From: Halocatena marina
GTDB lineage: Archaea; Halobacteriota; Halobacteria; Halobacteriales; Haloarculaceae
Direction: 5' to 3'
Length of the DNA stretch: 64,000 nucleotides
Assembly (NCBI RefSeq): GCF_023276375.1
Contig: NZ_JALLPK010000001.1
Location: forward strand, 3,657,391-3,721,390
This document shows positions 45,592 to 54,360 of this stretch, piece after piece. The notes under the pieces were generated by a model that searched no databases, was not told the origin of the DNA, and saw only the letters and a list, made by a program, of their open reading frames with translations. The position numbers were made by a program, and so were the translations under genes. Position 1 is the first letter of the stretch. Each line of letters begins with the position of its first letter.

Positions 45592-46464
45592 ATGCAGTAT
45601 CACGTAAATGGTCGGCTCGTCTCCGCCGAAGATGCGTCGGTAAGCGTGCTCGATCGAGGCTTTCGCTACGGTGACGCGGCGTTTGAGACGCTGCGAGCGT
45701 ACGGTGGTGCGGTGTTCGCGTGGAGTGCTCACCGGGATCGACTCGAACGCACCTGTGAAACGCTCGGGATGGCTGATGCGGTTCCCGACGATCTCGCGCT
45801 CCGAATCGCAGAGACCCTCGATGCAAACGATCTCGAAGATGCCTACGTCCGCGTTTCTATCACCCGCGGTATCCAGCCGGGGAAACTGACGCCACGAACG
45901 ACTGTCGATCCGACGGTCGTTGTTGTCGTCGACAGCCTCCCGCGCGGCGGACGAAACGGCCAGTCCGTCTGGGACGATCACGCAACCGTTCAGACCGTTA
46001 CAACCCGTCGGATTCCCGACAGTGCAATCCCTGTCTCGGCGAAGACGCATAACTACCTGAACGGTATTCTCGCTCGACTCGAACTCCGGCGCGCGACGAC
46101 AGAGTCCTACCATCCTGACGAAGCTCTGCTTCGAGACACGGACGGCTATATCGCAGAAGGCGCAACGAGCAATCTCTGTTTCGTCGACAACGGCACGCTC
46201 AAAACGCCACAGCGAGGAACGATCCTTCCCGGTATCACACGCGAGATCGTCCTCGATCTCGCTGCCGACGAATCGTTTCCTGTCGAGACCGGTCGGTACA
46301 CTCTCGATGACATCCGCTCTGCTGATGAAGCGTTTCTCACTAATACGACGTGGGAACTCCGGCCGGTCGAAACCGTCGACGGACTCGATATTGGTGGGGG
46401 ACCGATTACGACGCTTCTCTCGCGACTGTTCGATGACCTCGTCGAACAGTACTACTCGGAGTGA
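45592..46464 (+). CDS. Class IV aminotransferase (PabC/IlvE/Dat type)
   Basis: 290 aa fold-type IV PLP enzyme. LDRGFRYGDAAFETLRAYGG at the start, the PLP lysine in SAKTHNYLNG, GYIAEGATSNLCFV and the phosphate-binding LTNTTWELRPV are present. In haloarchaea, homologues lie beside pabA/pabB and are called aminodeoxychorismate lyase; here no such partner is adjacent, so 4-aminobenzoate synthesis, branched-chain transamination or D-amino acid activity are all possible. Confidence 0.88.
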   Translation: MQYHVNGRLVSAEDASVSVLDRGFRYGDAAFETLRAYGGAVFAWSAHRDRLERTCETLGMADAVPDDLALRIAETLDANDLEDAYVRVSITRGIQPGKLTPRTTVDPTVVVVVDSLPRGGRNGQSVWDDHATVQTVTTRRIPDSAIPVSAKTHNYLNGILARLELRRATTESYHPDEALLRDTDGYIAEGATSNLCFVDNGTLKTPQRGTILPGITREIVLDLAADESFPVETGRYTLDDIRSADEAFLTNTTWELRPVETVDGLDIGGGPITTLLSRLFDDLVEQYYSE

Positions 46465-47519
46465 GTTGGTTCTCTGGCGTCTTGTCTGACTACGCCATCG
46501 AATTCGAGGACGTAATCGGTTCCGAACGCCGTTGATGGCGTCTGATACCCGTTCGGCGTCTCGCCATCGAGTGCTCGTCGAGCGCTCTCGACGGCTGTTT
46601 CGGCGGTGAGTGTGTACCCGTTCGGTGTCGTGAGCCGCGCGATGAGCCGCTCTTCACCATTTGAGACTTCACCCCACAGACGGCTCTCTCCCTGCTGACG
46701 TTCCTCAGCGTCCGGTCCATCGATCGCTCTCTCGATGAACGATCGAAGACCATCCTTGACGAGTGAGTTCGTGAGAAGCGGTCCGAGGTGCTGAGAGAGT
46801 CGAAGCGCACGGATGGCCTGTGGAGGAAGTGCCATGTAGAATTCGATATTTGGGATGCCCGTCGTCCGGTCGGCAGTCGAAACGTCGCCCCACGGGATTG
46901 TCACTGCGGTTCGTTCTCGATGACCGAAGTCGATTGAGCGGCTTTTCCACCCCGGCGGTGTTCGTCGTATCTTGCCGTCTTCACGGACGGCACCGCCCGC
47001 TTCGAGTCCCTCGACCATCGTCAGGGCGGTTCCAGGTGACGGAGCGCCGAGGCTATCGAAACCAAGTGCGAGGTGGGTTGCTTCAGGAAGTGCATTCCCA
47101 AGGTGCGATGCGAGACAATCTGACGGCACCACATCGAAGCCGACACCCGGAAGGAGCGTCACTCCTGCCTCCTCTGCCCGTTCACTGCGAGACGCAATGG
47201 CTTCGAACACCTCGATCTCCCCAGTGATGTCGAGATAGTGTGTGCCTCGTGAGAGACACGCCTCGACGATTGGTTCGTGTGTGTGGACGAACGGACCAGC
47301 ACAGTTGAGTACAACATCGAATTCCGCTATGTGTTGCGCTACGATGTCGGAATGTTCGAGACCGAACACCCTGCAATCGAGTCCCCATTCCGTCGCCTGC
47401 GCTTCGAGCTTGGCCGTATCTCGTCCAGCGAGGACGGGCTCAATCCCCTGTTCGATCGCTCTTTCGACAACGAGGCGACCGGTGTACCCGTATGAACCGT
47501 AAACGAGCAATGTATCCAT
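46452..47519 (-). CDS. Saccharopine dehydrogenase-like (trans-acting enoyl reductase) protein
   Basis: 355 aa. Rossmann start LLVYGSYGYTGRLVVERA, then NCAGPFVHTHEPIVEACL and LPGVGFDVVPSDCLA mark the saccharopine dehydrogenase-like family that includes trans-acting enoyl reductases of lipid synthesis. Substrate unknown; a lipid or oxidoreductase role is more likely than lysine metabolism. Overlaps the 3' end of the convergent aminotransferase gene by 13 bases. Start ATG 47519. Confidence 0.88.
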   Translation of the reverse strand: MDTLLVYGSYGYTGRLVVERAIEQGIEPVLAGRDTAKLEAQATEWGLDCRVFGLEHSDIVAQHIAEFDVVLNCAGPFVHTHEPIVEACLSRGTHYLDITGEIEVFEAIASRSERAEEAGVTLLPGVGFDVVPSDCLASHLGNALPEATHLALGFDSLGAPSPGTALTMVEGLEAGGAVREDGKIRRTPPGWKSRSIDFGHRERTAVTIPWGDVSTADRTTGIPNIEFYMALPPQAIRALRLSQHLGPLLTNSLVKDGLRSFIERAIDGPDAEERQQGESRLWGEVSNGEERLIARLTTPNGYTLTAETAVESARRALDGETPNGYQTPSTAFGTDYVLEFDGVVRQDAREPTHSE

Positions 47520-47722
47520 ACCTGCGAATTCTTGCTTCTTCGATATAACCCATCCGCAAATCGATATCTGAGAGCTCACGTGATGATACGGCCAAACCGC
47601 TGTTCTCGAACGAGCGTGATCTGGCTGGTCTATTTCCGTCTCTATCGATTTCCAGTTGTCACAACCGGCGATTTACCTCGATTTCCACGCCATTAATTAC
47701 TATCCCTCCTCTATCCGTGACT

Positions 47723-47878
47723 ATGCCCAAGACAGTCGAAGCAAAATGTACGAACGGAGAGTGTGAGTTGGACATGATGGAACTGCACTACACGTATGAC
47801 ATGAGTGATGACACAACCACCGACGACTTCGTCTGTCCGTACTGTCGCTCGGATGCACTCGAAGAAATCGTTCTATAA
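47723..47878 (+). CDS. Small zinc-binding protein (DUF7559-like)
   Basis: 51 aa. MPKTVEAKCTNGECELDMME, an acidic spacer and the C-terminal knuckle CPYCRSDALEEIVL give a C-x4-C plus C-x2-C zinc ribbon. This arrangement recurs as a very small haloarchaeal protein. Function unknown, perhaps a nucleic-acid or protein-protein adaptor. Its own promoter-like AT-rich sequence (ccattaattactatccctcc) lies just upstream. Confidence 0.75.
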   Translation: MPKTVEAKCTNGECELDMMELHYTYDMSDDTTTDDFVCPYCRSDALEEIVL

Positions 47879-47937
47879 TATTCGCGGTATTTTGTCTCCG
47901 CACAAGCGATAAGCACGTTCGAATCGTAGATCGGCGT

Positions 47938-48465
47938 ATGCTACGGGAATTCGGTGAACGGGTCGAGAGCGTCGTACTGGACGGTTTGGGGCGATCAGTG
48001 AGTCGCATCCAAGAACAAAAACCACTCTCTGTCGATCTCTTGGAGGATGATGAGTCCTATATCATCGTGTTCGATGCGCCCGGAGCGACGAGCAACGATG
48101 TTGACGTTCGATTCGATGATCGAACCGTTCACGTCCGTGTCGATCGCTTCCGTGACACCTACGAGGGGTTCGATATGAAGCTTCGTGGCCGCGGGTTGTC
48201 ACTTTCCGGGTCCGTTTCCCTTCCGGAGCATGCGTCTGTCGACCCAGAATCGGCGACAGCAACGCTCACCGATTCAGGAACCTTACAAGTGACGTTGCCA
48301 AAAACCGGTTCCGACTCCGCTGACGACCCGATTCGCATCGAAACCGACCGGACACAGAGCAAACCCGATCACGATTCAGATTCGGATTCAGACGCTGATT
48401 CTGACTCTGACTCTGACTCCGTCGATTCAGACGACTCTGGTGGGGCTTCGGATTCGAGCGAATAA
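47938..48465 (+). CDS. Hsp20/alpha-crystallin family protein with Ser-Asp tail
   Basis: 175 aa. The alpha-crystallin domain covers ~30-125 (LSVDLLEDDESYIIVFDAPG, then LRGRGLSLSGSVSLPEH and ATLTDSGTLQVTLPK). No C-terminal IxI motif; instead there is a ~45-residue tail of SDSDAD-type repeats encoded by short tandem gattcagattcg-like units (48375-48425). The tail is probably disordered and may aid solubility in high salt. Function as small heat-shock chaperone is inferred. Confidence 0.85.
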   Translation: MLREFGERVESVVLDGLGRSVSRIQEQKPLSVDLLEDDESYIIVFDAPGATSNDVDVRFDDRTVHVRVDRFRDTYEGFDMKLRGRGLSLSGSVSLPEHASVDPESATATLTDSGTLQVTLPKTGSDSADDPIRIETDRTQSKPDHDSDSDSDADSDSDSDSVDSDDSGGASDSSE

Positions 48466-48466
48466 G

Positions 48467-49327
48467 TCACTCGAACGCAGTGAGTCCTGTGGCTGGATAA
48501 CTGACGACCGTATCGACGCCCGCGTCGTGGAGGGTTCTGATCCGTTCACGGACTGTCTCTCTGTTACCGACAAGCGCGAAATCCTGTGCAGCAGTGAGGA
48601 GGATATCACGAGCTTGCCCGGTTGCCCGACGATCAGTGACTGGCGCTGTAGTAGAACCGGATTTGGATGTTGATTCAGTGGCTGCGTCAGTAGTGGTGTC
48701 TGATGATGCCTTGGCTATTGCTCGTCGTACGATTTTCCGTCGTGCGACGTATCCACCGACGGCGTCGAGGATCACGTCGTCATCGTCGGAGAGAACGGTC
48801 GGTGCATAGACTGCGATTTCGCCGTCGTATCCCACAGAACGGAGCGCACGAACTTCGCTGAGTGTGTGTCGGGAGAGGAGATCGTACTGAACGCCACCAG
48901 CCGCAAGCGCGAGTCGTTCGATGCCTTCGGTACCGACCCACGGACAGGGTGCTGGTCCTGCTGTCGATCTGGACGACGCAAGCGCTGCTTCAAGTCGTGG
49001 TGCGACTGCCCGGCTCCGTTCTTCATCGCTCAGGTACGCCGCATTTCCGGCGACGAACACGCGTCCGATCTCGTCTGGCATCCAATCAGCCAGCGCGCTA
49101 TCACCCAGCGGATCGAATCCGTTCGCACGAACGGGTGTCGTGAGATACACGGTTGCGTGCTCTGTGAGCGTATCAAGTGTGTCTCGGCTCGGGAGGTGTT
49201 CGCGTCCTTCGTAGTCGATAGTGATTGTATCGATTTCGAATCCAGCAGCGCGAGAGACGTCACACTCTGTCGGTTTCAGCGCGATAGCATCGAACCCAAC
49301 GCTGGAGAATGATTGTGCAGTCAACAT
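48467..49327 (-). CDS. Luciferase-like/Mer-related haloarchaeal protein (DUF7388-like)
   Basis: 286 aa. The C-terminal end LVGNRETVRERIRTLHDAG and VDTVVSYPATGL resembles the end of F420-dependent luciferase-like reductases, and the middle part VRALRSVGYDGEIAVYAPT fits a TIM-barrel strand-helix unit. The N-terminal F420-binding part is short and unlike Mer. A Ser/Thr-rich insertion is present at ~205-235. Probably a divergent TIM-barrel protein; function unknown. Convergent with Hsp20, one base apart. Confidence 0.68.
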   Translation of the reverse strand: MLTAQSFSSVGFDAIALKPTECDVSRAAGFEIDTITIDYEGREHLPSRDTLDTLTEHATVYLTTPVRANGFDPLGDSALADWMPDEIGRVFVAGNAAYLSDEERSRAVAPRLEAALASSRSTAGPAPCPWVGTEGIERLALAAGGVQYDLLSRHTLSEVRALRSVGYDGEIAVYAPTVLSDDDDVILDAVGGYVARRKIVRRAIAKASSDTTTDAATESTSKSGSTTAPVTDRRATGQARDILLTAAQDFALVGNRETVRERIRTLHDAGVDTVVSYPATGLTAFE

Positions 49328-49685
49328 TCGTCTCCTCCGGTCGAAAATACGCTATACGCGGCGCGGAACGCGATCTGCCGTGAAAACGACCATACGACAC
49401 AGTTGGGTGGTCTGCGCAAAAACGTGTCGTTCGAGGCGAGCGTTACAACACACCGACTGTTACCAGACCCGTATATTCAACCACTAACTGAATATACTGT
49501 AATCTCATTATTTATCATTCTTCGTGTCAGCGCTACTGATTCGGTGTGCGGATCGCACGGCAGTGCCCACGATGGGCGTTGTACTGTCGTATTTGTCCAC
49601 GGCTGAATTTAGAATGCGTCGTATTGATCCATCGTGTTTTGCAAGGTACAGAATTACCTCAAAAGCAGCCCAACATTGAGTCGTC
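49328..49685. other. Intergenic region, nothing recognised
   Basis: 358 bases, AT-rich in the middle (tatactgtaatctcattatttatcattc, 49493-49520). Overlapping short frames exist on both strands, but none has haloarchaeal codon or amino-acid character. No RNA gene seen. Confidence 0.35.
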
Positions 49686-49877
49686 ATGTCCGATGCAATG
49701 CCAGAGGAATCGGGAGCGTCGTATTTGGTCTTCGGAGCAATTGGTTCTGTCATGCTCGCGCTGTACGAGTATTACGCTCGTGACAATCGACAACGAGGTG
49801 TCTTCATTGGATTGTGGCCACCGACAATGATCGGATTTGCAATCTACCTCCGCCTGCACGAATCGGATTCCGAGTAA
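49686..49877 (+). CDS. Small two-helix membrane protein
   Basis: 63 aa. Two hydrophobic stretches, YLVFGAIGSVMLALYEYY and GLWPPTMIGFAIYL, separated by a basic turn ARDNRQRG. It resembles small conserved haloarchaeal membrane proteins of unknown role. ATG 49698 is a possible alternative start. Confidence 0.65.
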   Translation: MSDAMPEESGASYLVFGAIGSVMLALYEYYARDNRQRGVFIGLWPPTMIGFAIYLRLHESDSE

Positions 49878-49955
49878 ACCGTGGCTTTTCTGTTGGCAGT
49901 CGTACGTTATTTCGAAAACACACCTACGGAGTTGTGAGTACTGCGTGGATAGTGA

Positions 49956-50594
49956 TCACGTCGGTAGATCCGCATCCGGATCGACCCGGCGGTCGGCGTC
50001 CGGGGGCAGGTCCCAATCGGTCACGAGTTCGAGAAACTGGACGAGAATACGAGCTGTTGCGCCCCAGACGGTGTATCCATCGACATGGAAGAAGTGGAGT
50101 CGGATATCACCGTAGTGAGGGTGATCGCGCTGTTCCGATTCGTAGTTCGAGCGATCAGTCAGTGCATCGACTGAGAGGACTGCAATCTCGGCCACCTCAC
50201 GTTGGTCGGGAAGATACTCACGATCGGGGATCTGAGCGACGAACGGACACACTGAGTAGCTCGTAACGGTCCGAATATCATCGAGACGGCCGACGACACG
50301 CGACTCACCCTTCCGCAGTCCGATCTCTTCGTGGGATTCACGGAGTGCAGTCTCACAGAGATCTGAGTCGTGTGGCTCGCGTCCACCACCGGGAAAGCTC
50401 ATCTGGCCAGGATGCTCTCCGAGATGGTCGGCGCGCTTTGTAAACAGGAGGTACTCTCCGGCCTCACGCGCGATGACAGGTACGAGAACTGCAGCTTCCC
50501 GTTCCTCATCGCACACAGCAACCGGCTCGTGCGTACTCACCCGCGAAAGATCGACAGTCGGCGTGAGCTGTCCGTCCCGTGTTGAACGGTCCAT
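49956..50594 (-). CDS. Nudix hydrolase, coenzyme A pyrophosphatase type
   Basis: 212 aa. The CoA-pyrophosphatase-associated motif is visible as LLFTKRADHLGEHPGQMSF next to FPGGG, and the Nudix box ends RESHEEIGL. Members hydrolyse CoA or its derivatives, trimming oxidised CoA. Cytoplasmic, full length, start ATG 50594 facing the AT-rich island. No linked CoA genes. Confidence 0.88.
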   Translation of the reverse strand: MDRSTRDGQLTPTVDLSRVSTHEPVAVCDEEREAAVLVPVIAREAGEYLLFTKRADHLGEHPGQMSFPGGGREPHDSDLCETALRESHEEIGLRKGESRVVGRLDDIRTVTSYSVCPFVAQIPDREYLPDQREVAEIAVLSVDALTDRSNYESEQRDHPHYGDIRLHFFHVDGYTVWGATARILVQFLELVTDWDLPPDADRRVDPDADLPT

Positions 50595-51469
50595 GTAGTG
50601 TATGCTACCTCCTCAATTGCAATAACAGTATTTGTGATCACACGAATACGTATTTCAAATGTATCAGGAAATGCTATAAATGAATCTTCTTTTACTCGTT
50701 TAGTGGATGACTGTCTTGCTGTTCTCTGTTCCCAACCACGACTGATCTCTATAGAAACACGAGTAATCTATGTATGCTATCATTAGAATTCAGATGAATT
50801 TGTAGTCGAATATACGAATCAACATATATATTGAGATTATCAGTTCCAGTTGAAACAAAGGGGTACGAGTTCCGATACCTGATCGTAGAATACGTCATAA
50901 AATGGTGGGGAATTCATCACTGTTGAGTGAGGGTATCAATCAGGGAGAACCCATCGATGGCTGTACGAACGTACGAAGGATTGTGAGATGTCCTAACAAG
51001 ATCTTGATAGCCGTGGGAATCAGAAACTAAGGTCGGAAATGAGCATTTCAGGTGTACTCGTATAACTTACCGAATGGCCGTTCCAGCAAGAATTTAATGT
51101 AGGAAAGTTAAGTATTATACACCAAATTTATGTGCGATTATGTCGGAATATCCAACTGGTCCTCATCATGGATAAGTTGGGAGACCGCTACCGTGTGCCA
51201 GAACACACGGTTCCAATGTGTTCGAACCAATGTCTTTTTTGACAGCTGCGTGCGGCCTCCGCCCACATCTATTATACAATGGTATTTAATATTCGTGTAT
51301 AGTTCCATATTGACCATTTACGAATGATAGTATACTTGTTGTTGATTGATAGATGGGATACTACTGCCCAATTGTCCAATGGCTTCCAATTTTGGCCAGC
51401 CACGGGCTTTGGAAGCATACATCAGACCCCGGGAATTCAGAGATATTGTTTTGTGGATGGCCTTTTACT
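50595..51469. other. AT-rich gene-free island
   Basis: 875 bases markedly richer in A and T than the rest (for example acatatatattgag, ataatatt-type runs). Short frames at 50598-50786, 51130-51327 and 51324-51555 have no recognisable domain or haloarchaeal amino-acid bias, so I do not call them genes. A perfect hairpin lies at 51190-51211. The island could be a relic of a mobile element, an intergenic control region or a site of integration; no transposase remnant or terminal repeats are recognisable. Confidence 0.5.
51190..51211. other. Perfect 8-bp hairpin
   Basis: accgtgtg - ccagaa - cacacggt: perfect inverted repeat with a 6-base loop inside the AT-rich island. No T-run follows immediately, so it is not a classical terminator. 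Could be an RNA hairpin or a protein-binding dyad. Confidence 0.45.
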
Positions 51470-51910
51470 TCAATCAGCGAGCAATTCTCGTGCATTCGCC
51501 AATTCGACCGGTCCCCACGTTTCTAAATCGTAGCTCACGTCTATCAATCGGTTGATTGCTTCTTCATCCTCGGTAGCGACAGCTCGGGCTGCCTCCGTTC
51601 GAAAGCGCTCCTCAACTGCTCTGCCGAGCCGATCACGGTCGACCTTCCGAGATTCGATATCCATGATGTGTGGAAGATCCGTTCCACCGTCGGGGATCAC
51701 CGGGAAAGCGGTTGGTCCGACAGTGAGTGCATCCTCGCTCTTGACAAGATGATACGATTCGATGGCTGTGTCGATCAGCGACTCGTCGGGTGGGTCTTCG
51801 CTTTGCTTGAATGCGAGTTCGACGAGTGCGGTCTTGAGTTCGGGTCGGGTGAGTGCACCGAAGAGATCGACGACCCCTGCGAGTTCGTCGGGTGAGAGAT
51901 CGATTGTCAT
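51470..51910 (-). CDS. Haloarchaeal protein of unknown function (DUF7109-like)
   Basis: 146 aa acidic, mainly alpha-helical (LSPDELAGVVDLFGALTRPE, then LVELAFKQ). A Gly/His segment VIPDGGTDLPHIMD precedes the C-terminal helices. No membrane helices. It overlaps the upstream glycosyltransferase stop by ATGA, so the two proteins are probably made together. Family naming is from memory; function unknown. Confidence 0.75.
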   Translation of the reverse strand: MTIDLSPDELAGVVDLFGALTRPELKTALVELAFKQSEDPPDESLIDTAIESYHLVKSEDALTVGPTAFPVIPDGGTDLPHIMDIESRKVDRDRLGRAVEERFRTEAARAVATEDEEAINRLIDVSYDLETWGPVELANARELLAD

Positions 51911-52998
51911 ATTTGCTCATTCATGTCCAATCGTGCGGCATTGCTCACTGCATGTGGGTCGATGGGTGCGTTCTCCCACGCAGGCAGGCGCGTGTCCTTC
52001 TTAGGAGGTTGCACGGCCTTTGCGTACTCCTTGATCTGTCCATGCTCGGCTGTGCTGTCGTAGTCCAACCCATTAAACGCCGCGTCCTCGGCATACTGGT
52101 TGATGAGCGTTGTTGCTGTCTTGTGATATCGTTCGCGTAATAATTCATAATCCGGGTGAACGCCGTTGTCCGCGAGCGCGTGAAACAGCGCAGCACCGAC
52201 TTCGACGCTCATCCCTCCGAGGCCTTGCGGTCCGCCGACCGCTCGGTGATCGTGTTCGTGAACGCCGAGATCAGTCTGTGCCGACCCCGCGAATCCCGCG
52301 TGTTCGAATGCGTTTCCAAGCACGCCGACTTCGAGACCCCACCCACGAGGCAAGCGCAACTGTCGAGCGAGCGCAGTTGTCATCGCCATCTCGCCCGCAA
52401 GAGCGTATCGGAACGCAGCGAGATACTCGACGACCGGAGCTGACTGGCGTTCTGCGAGCGCACGCACGATCGGAACGTAGAAGAGCCGAAAGAGTCGGCC
52501 ATAGAGCTGATTTTCCTCGATGCGGGCATAATAGCCCTTCACGAACGAGTAATCTCGTGCGAGGGGAAAGAGCAGTCGGTTGATGTGGCGCTCTGAGTAC
52601 GTCTCGGTGTCGGCGTCGTGGAATACGATGTACTCATTGTCGCTTGCAACACCGATTGCGAGCCAGACGTCCCGTCCCTTTCCGTGCGGACCGTCGAGCC
52701 CTGCTTTTCTGAGTCGTTCCTGTACCCGAGGGCCACCGCACCAGACCGTCTCACACGCGAACTCATAGCTTGAGAGCCATTCGTGTATCTTGCTCACATT
52801 CTGCTCATCCGCGCGCAGTGCGACGACGACGCGAGCTGGATCGACCCGTTCGAGCGTCGTCAGGATGCGCTCGGTCGTGTGACTAGCGTGAGCGTGTTCG
52901 GTCATCGGCACAACGACGCTCGTTCGATCGGTCGGTGCGTCGGGAACGGTATCAGCAAAGTCGTGCAGCGTCGTTACCCGCTCCTGAACGTATTCCAT
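51907..52998 (-). CDS. Glucosyl-3-phosphoglycerate synthase-like glycosyltransferase
   Basis: 363 aa GT-A fold, GT81-like. VVVPMTEHAHASHTTE opens the Rossmann core, the metal motif is DAD in IVFHDADTETYSERH, and LPRGWGLEVGVLGNAFEHAG plus DLGVHEHDHRAVGG match glucosyl-/mannosyl-3-phosphoglycerate synthases. Product would be a phosphorylated glucosylglycerate, a compatible solute precursor useful under salt stress. The phosphatase partner is not adjacent. ATG 52998 is chosen; 53034 is an alternative. Confidence 0.85.
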   Translation of the reverse strand: MEYVQERVTTLHDFADTVPDAPTDRTSVVVPMTEHAHASHTTERILTTLERVDPARVVVALRADEQNVSKIHEWLSSYEFACETVWCGGPRVQERLRKAGLDGPHGKGRDVWLAIGVASDNEYIVFHDADTETYSERHINRLLFPLARDYSFVKGYYARIEENQLYGRLFRLFYVPIVRALAERQSAPVVEYLAAFRYALAGEMAMTTALARQLRLPRGWGLEVGVLGNAFEHAGFAGSAQTDLGVHEHDHRAVGGPQGLGGMSVEVGAALFHALADNGVHPDYELLRERYHKTATTLINQYAEDAAFNGLDYDSTAEHGQIKEYAKAVQPPKKDTRLPAWENAPIDPHAVSNAARLDMNEQI

Positions 52999-53051
52999 TA
53001 CATATGAGTGGTGCCCTGCGGGGCAAAGTCTCATCTATCCGCGGAACTGTC

Positions 53052-54218
53052 CTATTCGATTGGAAATCGTCCTGTGAGATACACGAAGACGAACACAGCG
53101 AGAACCGCGACGATGAGTCCAGAGAACGCATAAAAGACATCGTTAAACGGATGACCTGTGCTGATGAGGTAGCCGAGAACTGAACTTCCTGAGGCCTGCA
53201 CGATCATCATGCTGCCACTGTAGATCGCGTATGCGCTTGCCCGATTTTCATCTGGGAATGACGAGAGGAGAAACGTATCGATGGCCGGAAACATGCCGTG
53301 GATAACGTAACCGAGAACTGCGCTTATGATGAGCAATGAGAGATAGCCCGTGGTAGCGGTGAGCGCGAGGAGACAGCACACAAACAGGCCACAGATGACG
53401 AATACGAGCGGAATGTTTGGTATTCGGTCGGCGAGGTTCCCTGTGACGAAGAACGCTGGGACGCCGGCTGCGAACAGCACCGTCAACAGCCCTTGTGCGG
53501 CCGGTTGTGAAACGGACTTAGACGTGATCATATACGTGATGTAGAAATTGAATACACCGTTCCAGACGAACCCTGTTATCCCGATAATTGTGACGCCGAC
53601 GAGAATAATCCGCCACTGCTCGCGTGCTGCATTGACGAAGTCACGATCACCTGCACCGGCCGCCGGCAGCTCTGTCCGATACGCGATTACGAAGAAAATG
53701 ACCGTCGCGAGTGCGCCGACGCTGGCAAGTACTCCAAACGCGAGTCGCCACGATCCGAGAAACAAGACGGCACCGACAACCGGAGCCGCGCTGACAGCCG
53801 CGAGCTGACTCGACATTCCGTGGGTACCGAGTGCCTTTCCGACGCGCTCTGGAAACAGTTCGCTTACGAGTGGATTTGCAGCGATGAAATACGCGCCACT
53901 CGACACTCCAAGAGCGAATGCACCTCCCATCAGGACCTCAATGTTCTGTGCGACTGCTGAGAACGCCGCTGAGACCGTGAGAATTCCTCCTGAAACGAGG
54001 ACAACGTGATGGCGCGGTACTTTCGTGAGCGCGTATCCAACAGGAATTCGAGGGAGCGCACTCCCTAACCACACGAGAGTAGCGAGTAGTCCGATGGTAG
54101 CATCTGTCACACCAAACGAAATCTTGAGTGGCTCCAGCAATGGCGAGAAAACGACTCTCGCCAAATTGACGAGGAACACCATCGAACACATCGAACCAAA
54201 CAAACGAGAACGCGACAC
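53052..54218 (-). CDS. Major facilitator superfamily transporter
   Basis: 388 aa with about 12 predicted membrane helices. The loop 2-3 region GYALTKVPRHHVV and the central charged loop (REQWRIILVG) fit the MFS plan; family placement resembles drug/sugar-type transporters but the substrate is unknown. Followed 53 bases later by the glycosyltransferase gene on the same strand. Confidence 0.87.
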   Translation of the reverse strand: MSRSRLFGSMCSMVFLVNLARVVFSPLLEPLKISFGVTDATIGLLATLVWLGSALPRIPVGYALTKVPRHHVVLVSGGILTVSAAFSAVAQNIEVLMGGAFALGVSSGAYFIAANPLVSELFPERVGKALGTHGMSSQLAAVSAAPVVGAVLFLGSWRLAFGVLASVGALATVIFFVIAYRTELPAAGAGDRDFVNAAREQWRIILVGVTIIGITGFVWNGVFNFYITYMITSKSVSQPAAQGLLTVLFAAGVPAFFVTGNLADRIPNIPLVFVICGLFVCCLLALTATTGYLSLLIISAVLGYVIHGMFPAIDTFLLSSFPDENRASAYAIYSGSMMIVQASGSSVLGYLISTGHPFNDVFYAFSGLIVAVLAVFVFVYLTGRFPIE

Positions 54219-54360
54219 ATTCGATGCTCGGACACTCTCAACATCAACACTTCCGAAAGCGGTCGAAACTGATGGTTCCTTAATCTATTTATTTTTTGAT
54301 GTGTATACAGATGACTATTCGTAGCGTTCAACGCATTTTTGCTTTCGCTGACGCGCTTTC

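Noticed and set aside
48370..48425. Short tandem repeats resembling a repeat array
   Set aside because: They encode the Ser-Asp tail of the Hsp20 protein in frame; there are no spacers and no cas genes, so not CRISPR.
50598..51555. Several short plus-strand frames in the AT-rich island
   Set aside because: No domain, no acidic bias, one overlaps the DUF7109-like gene, and the region is AT-rich so long frames are not informative.
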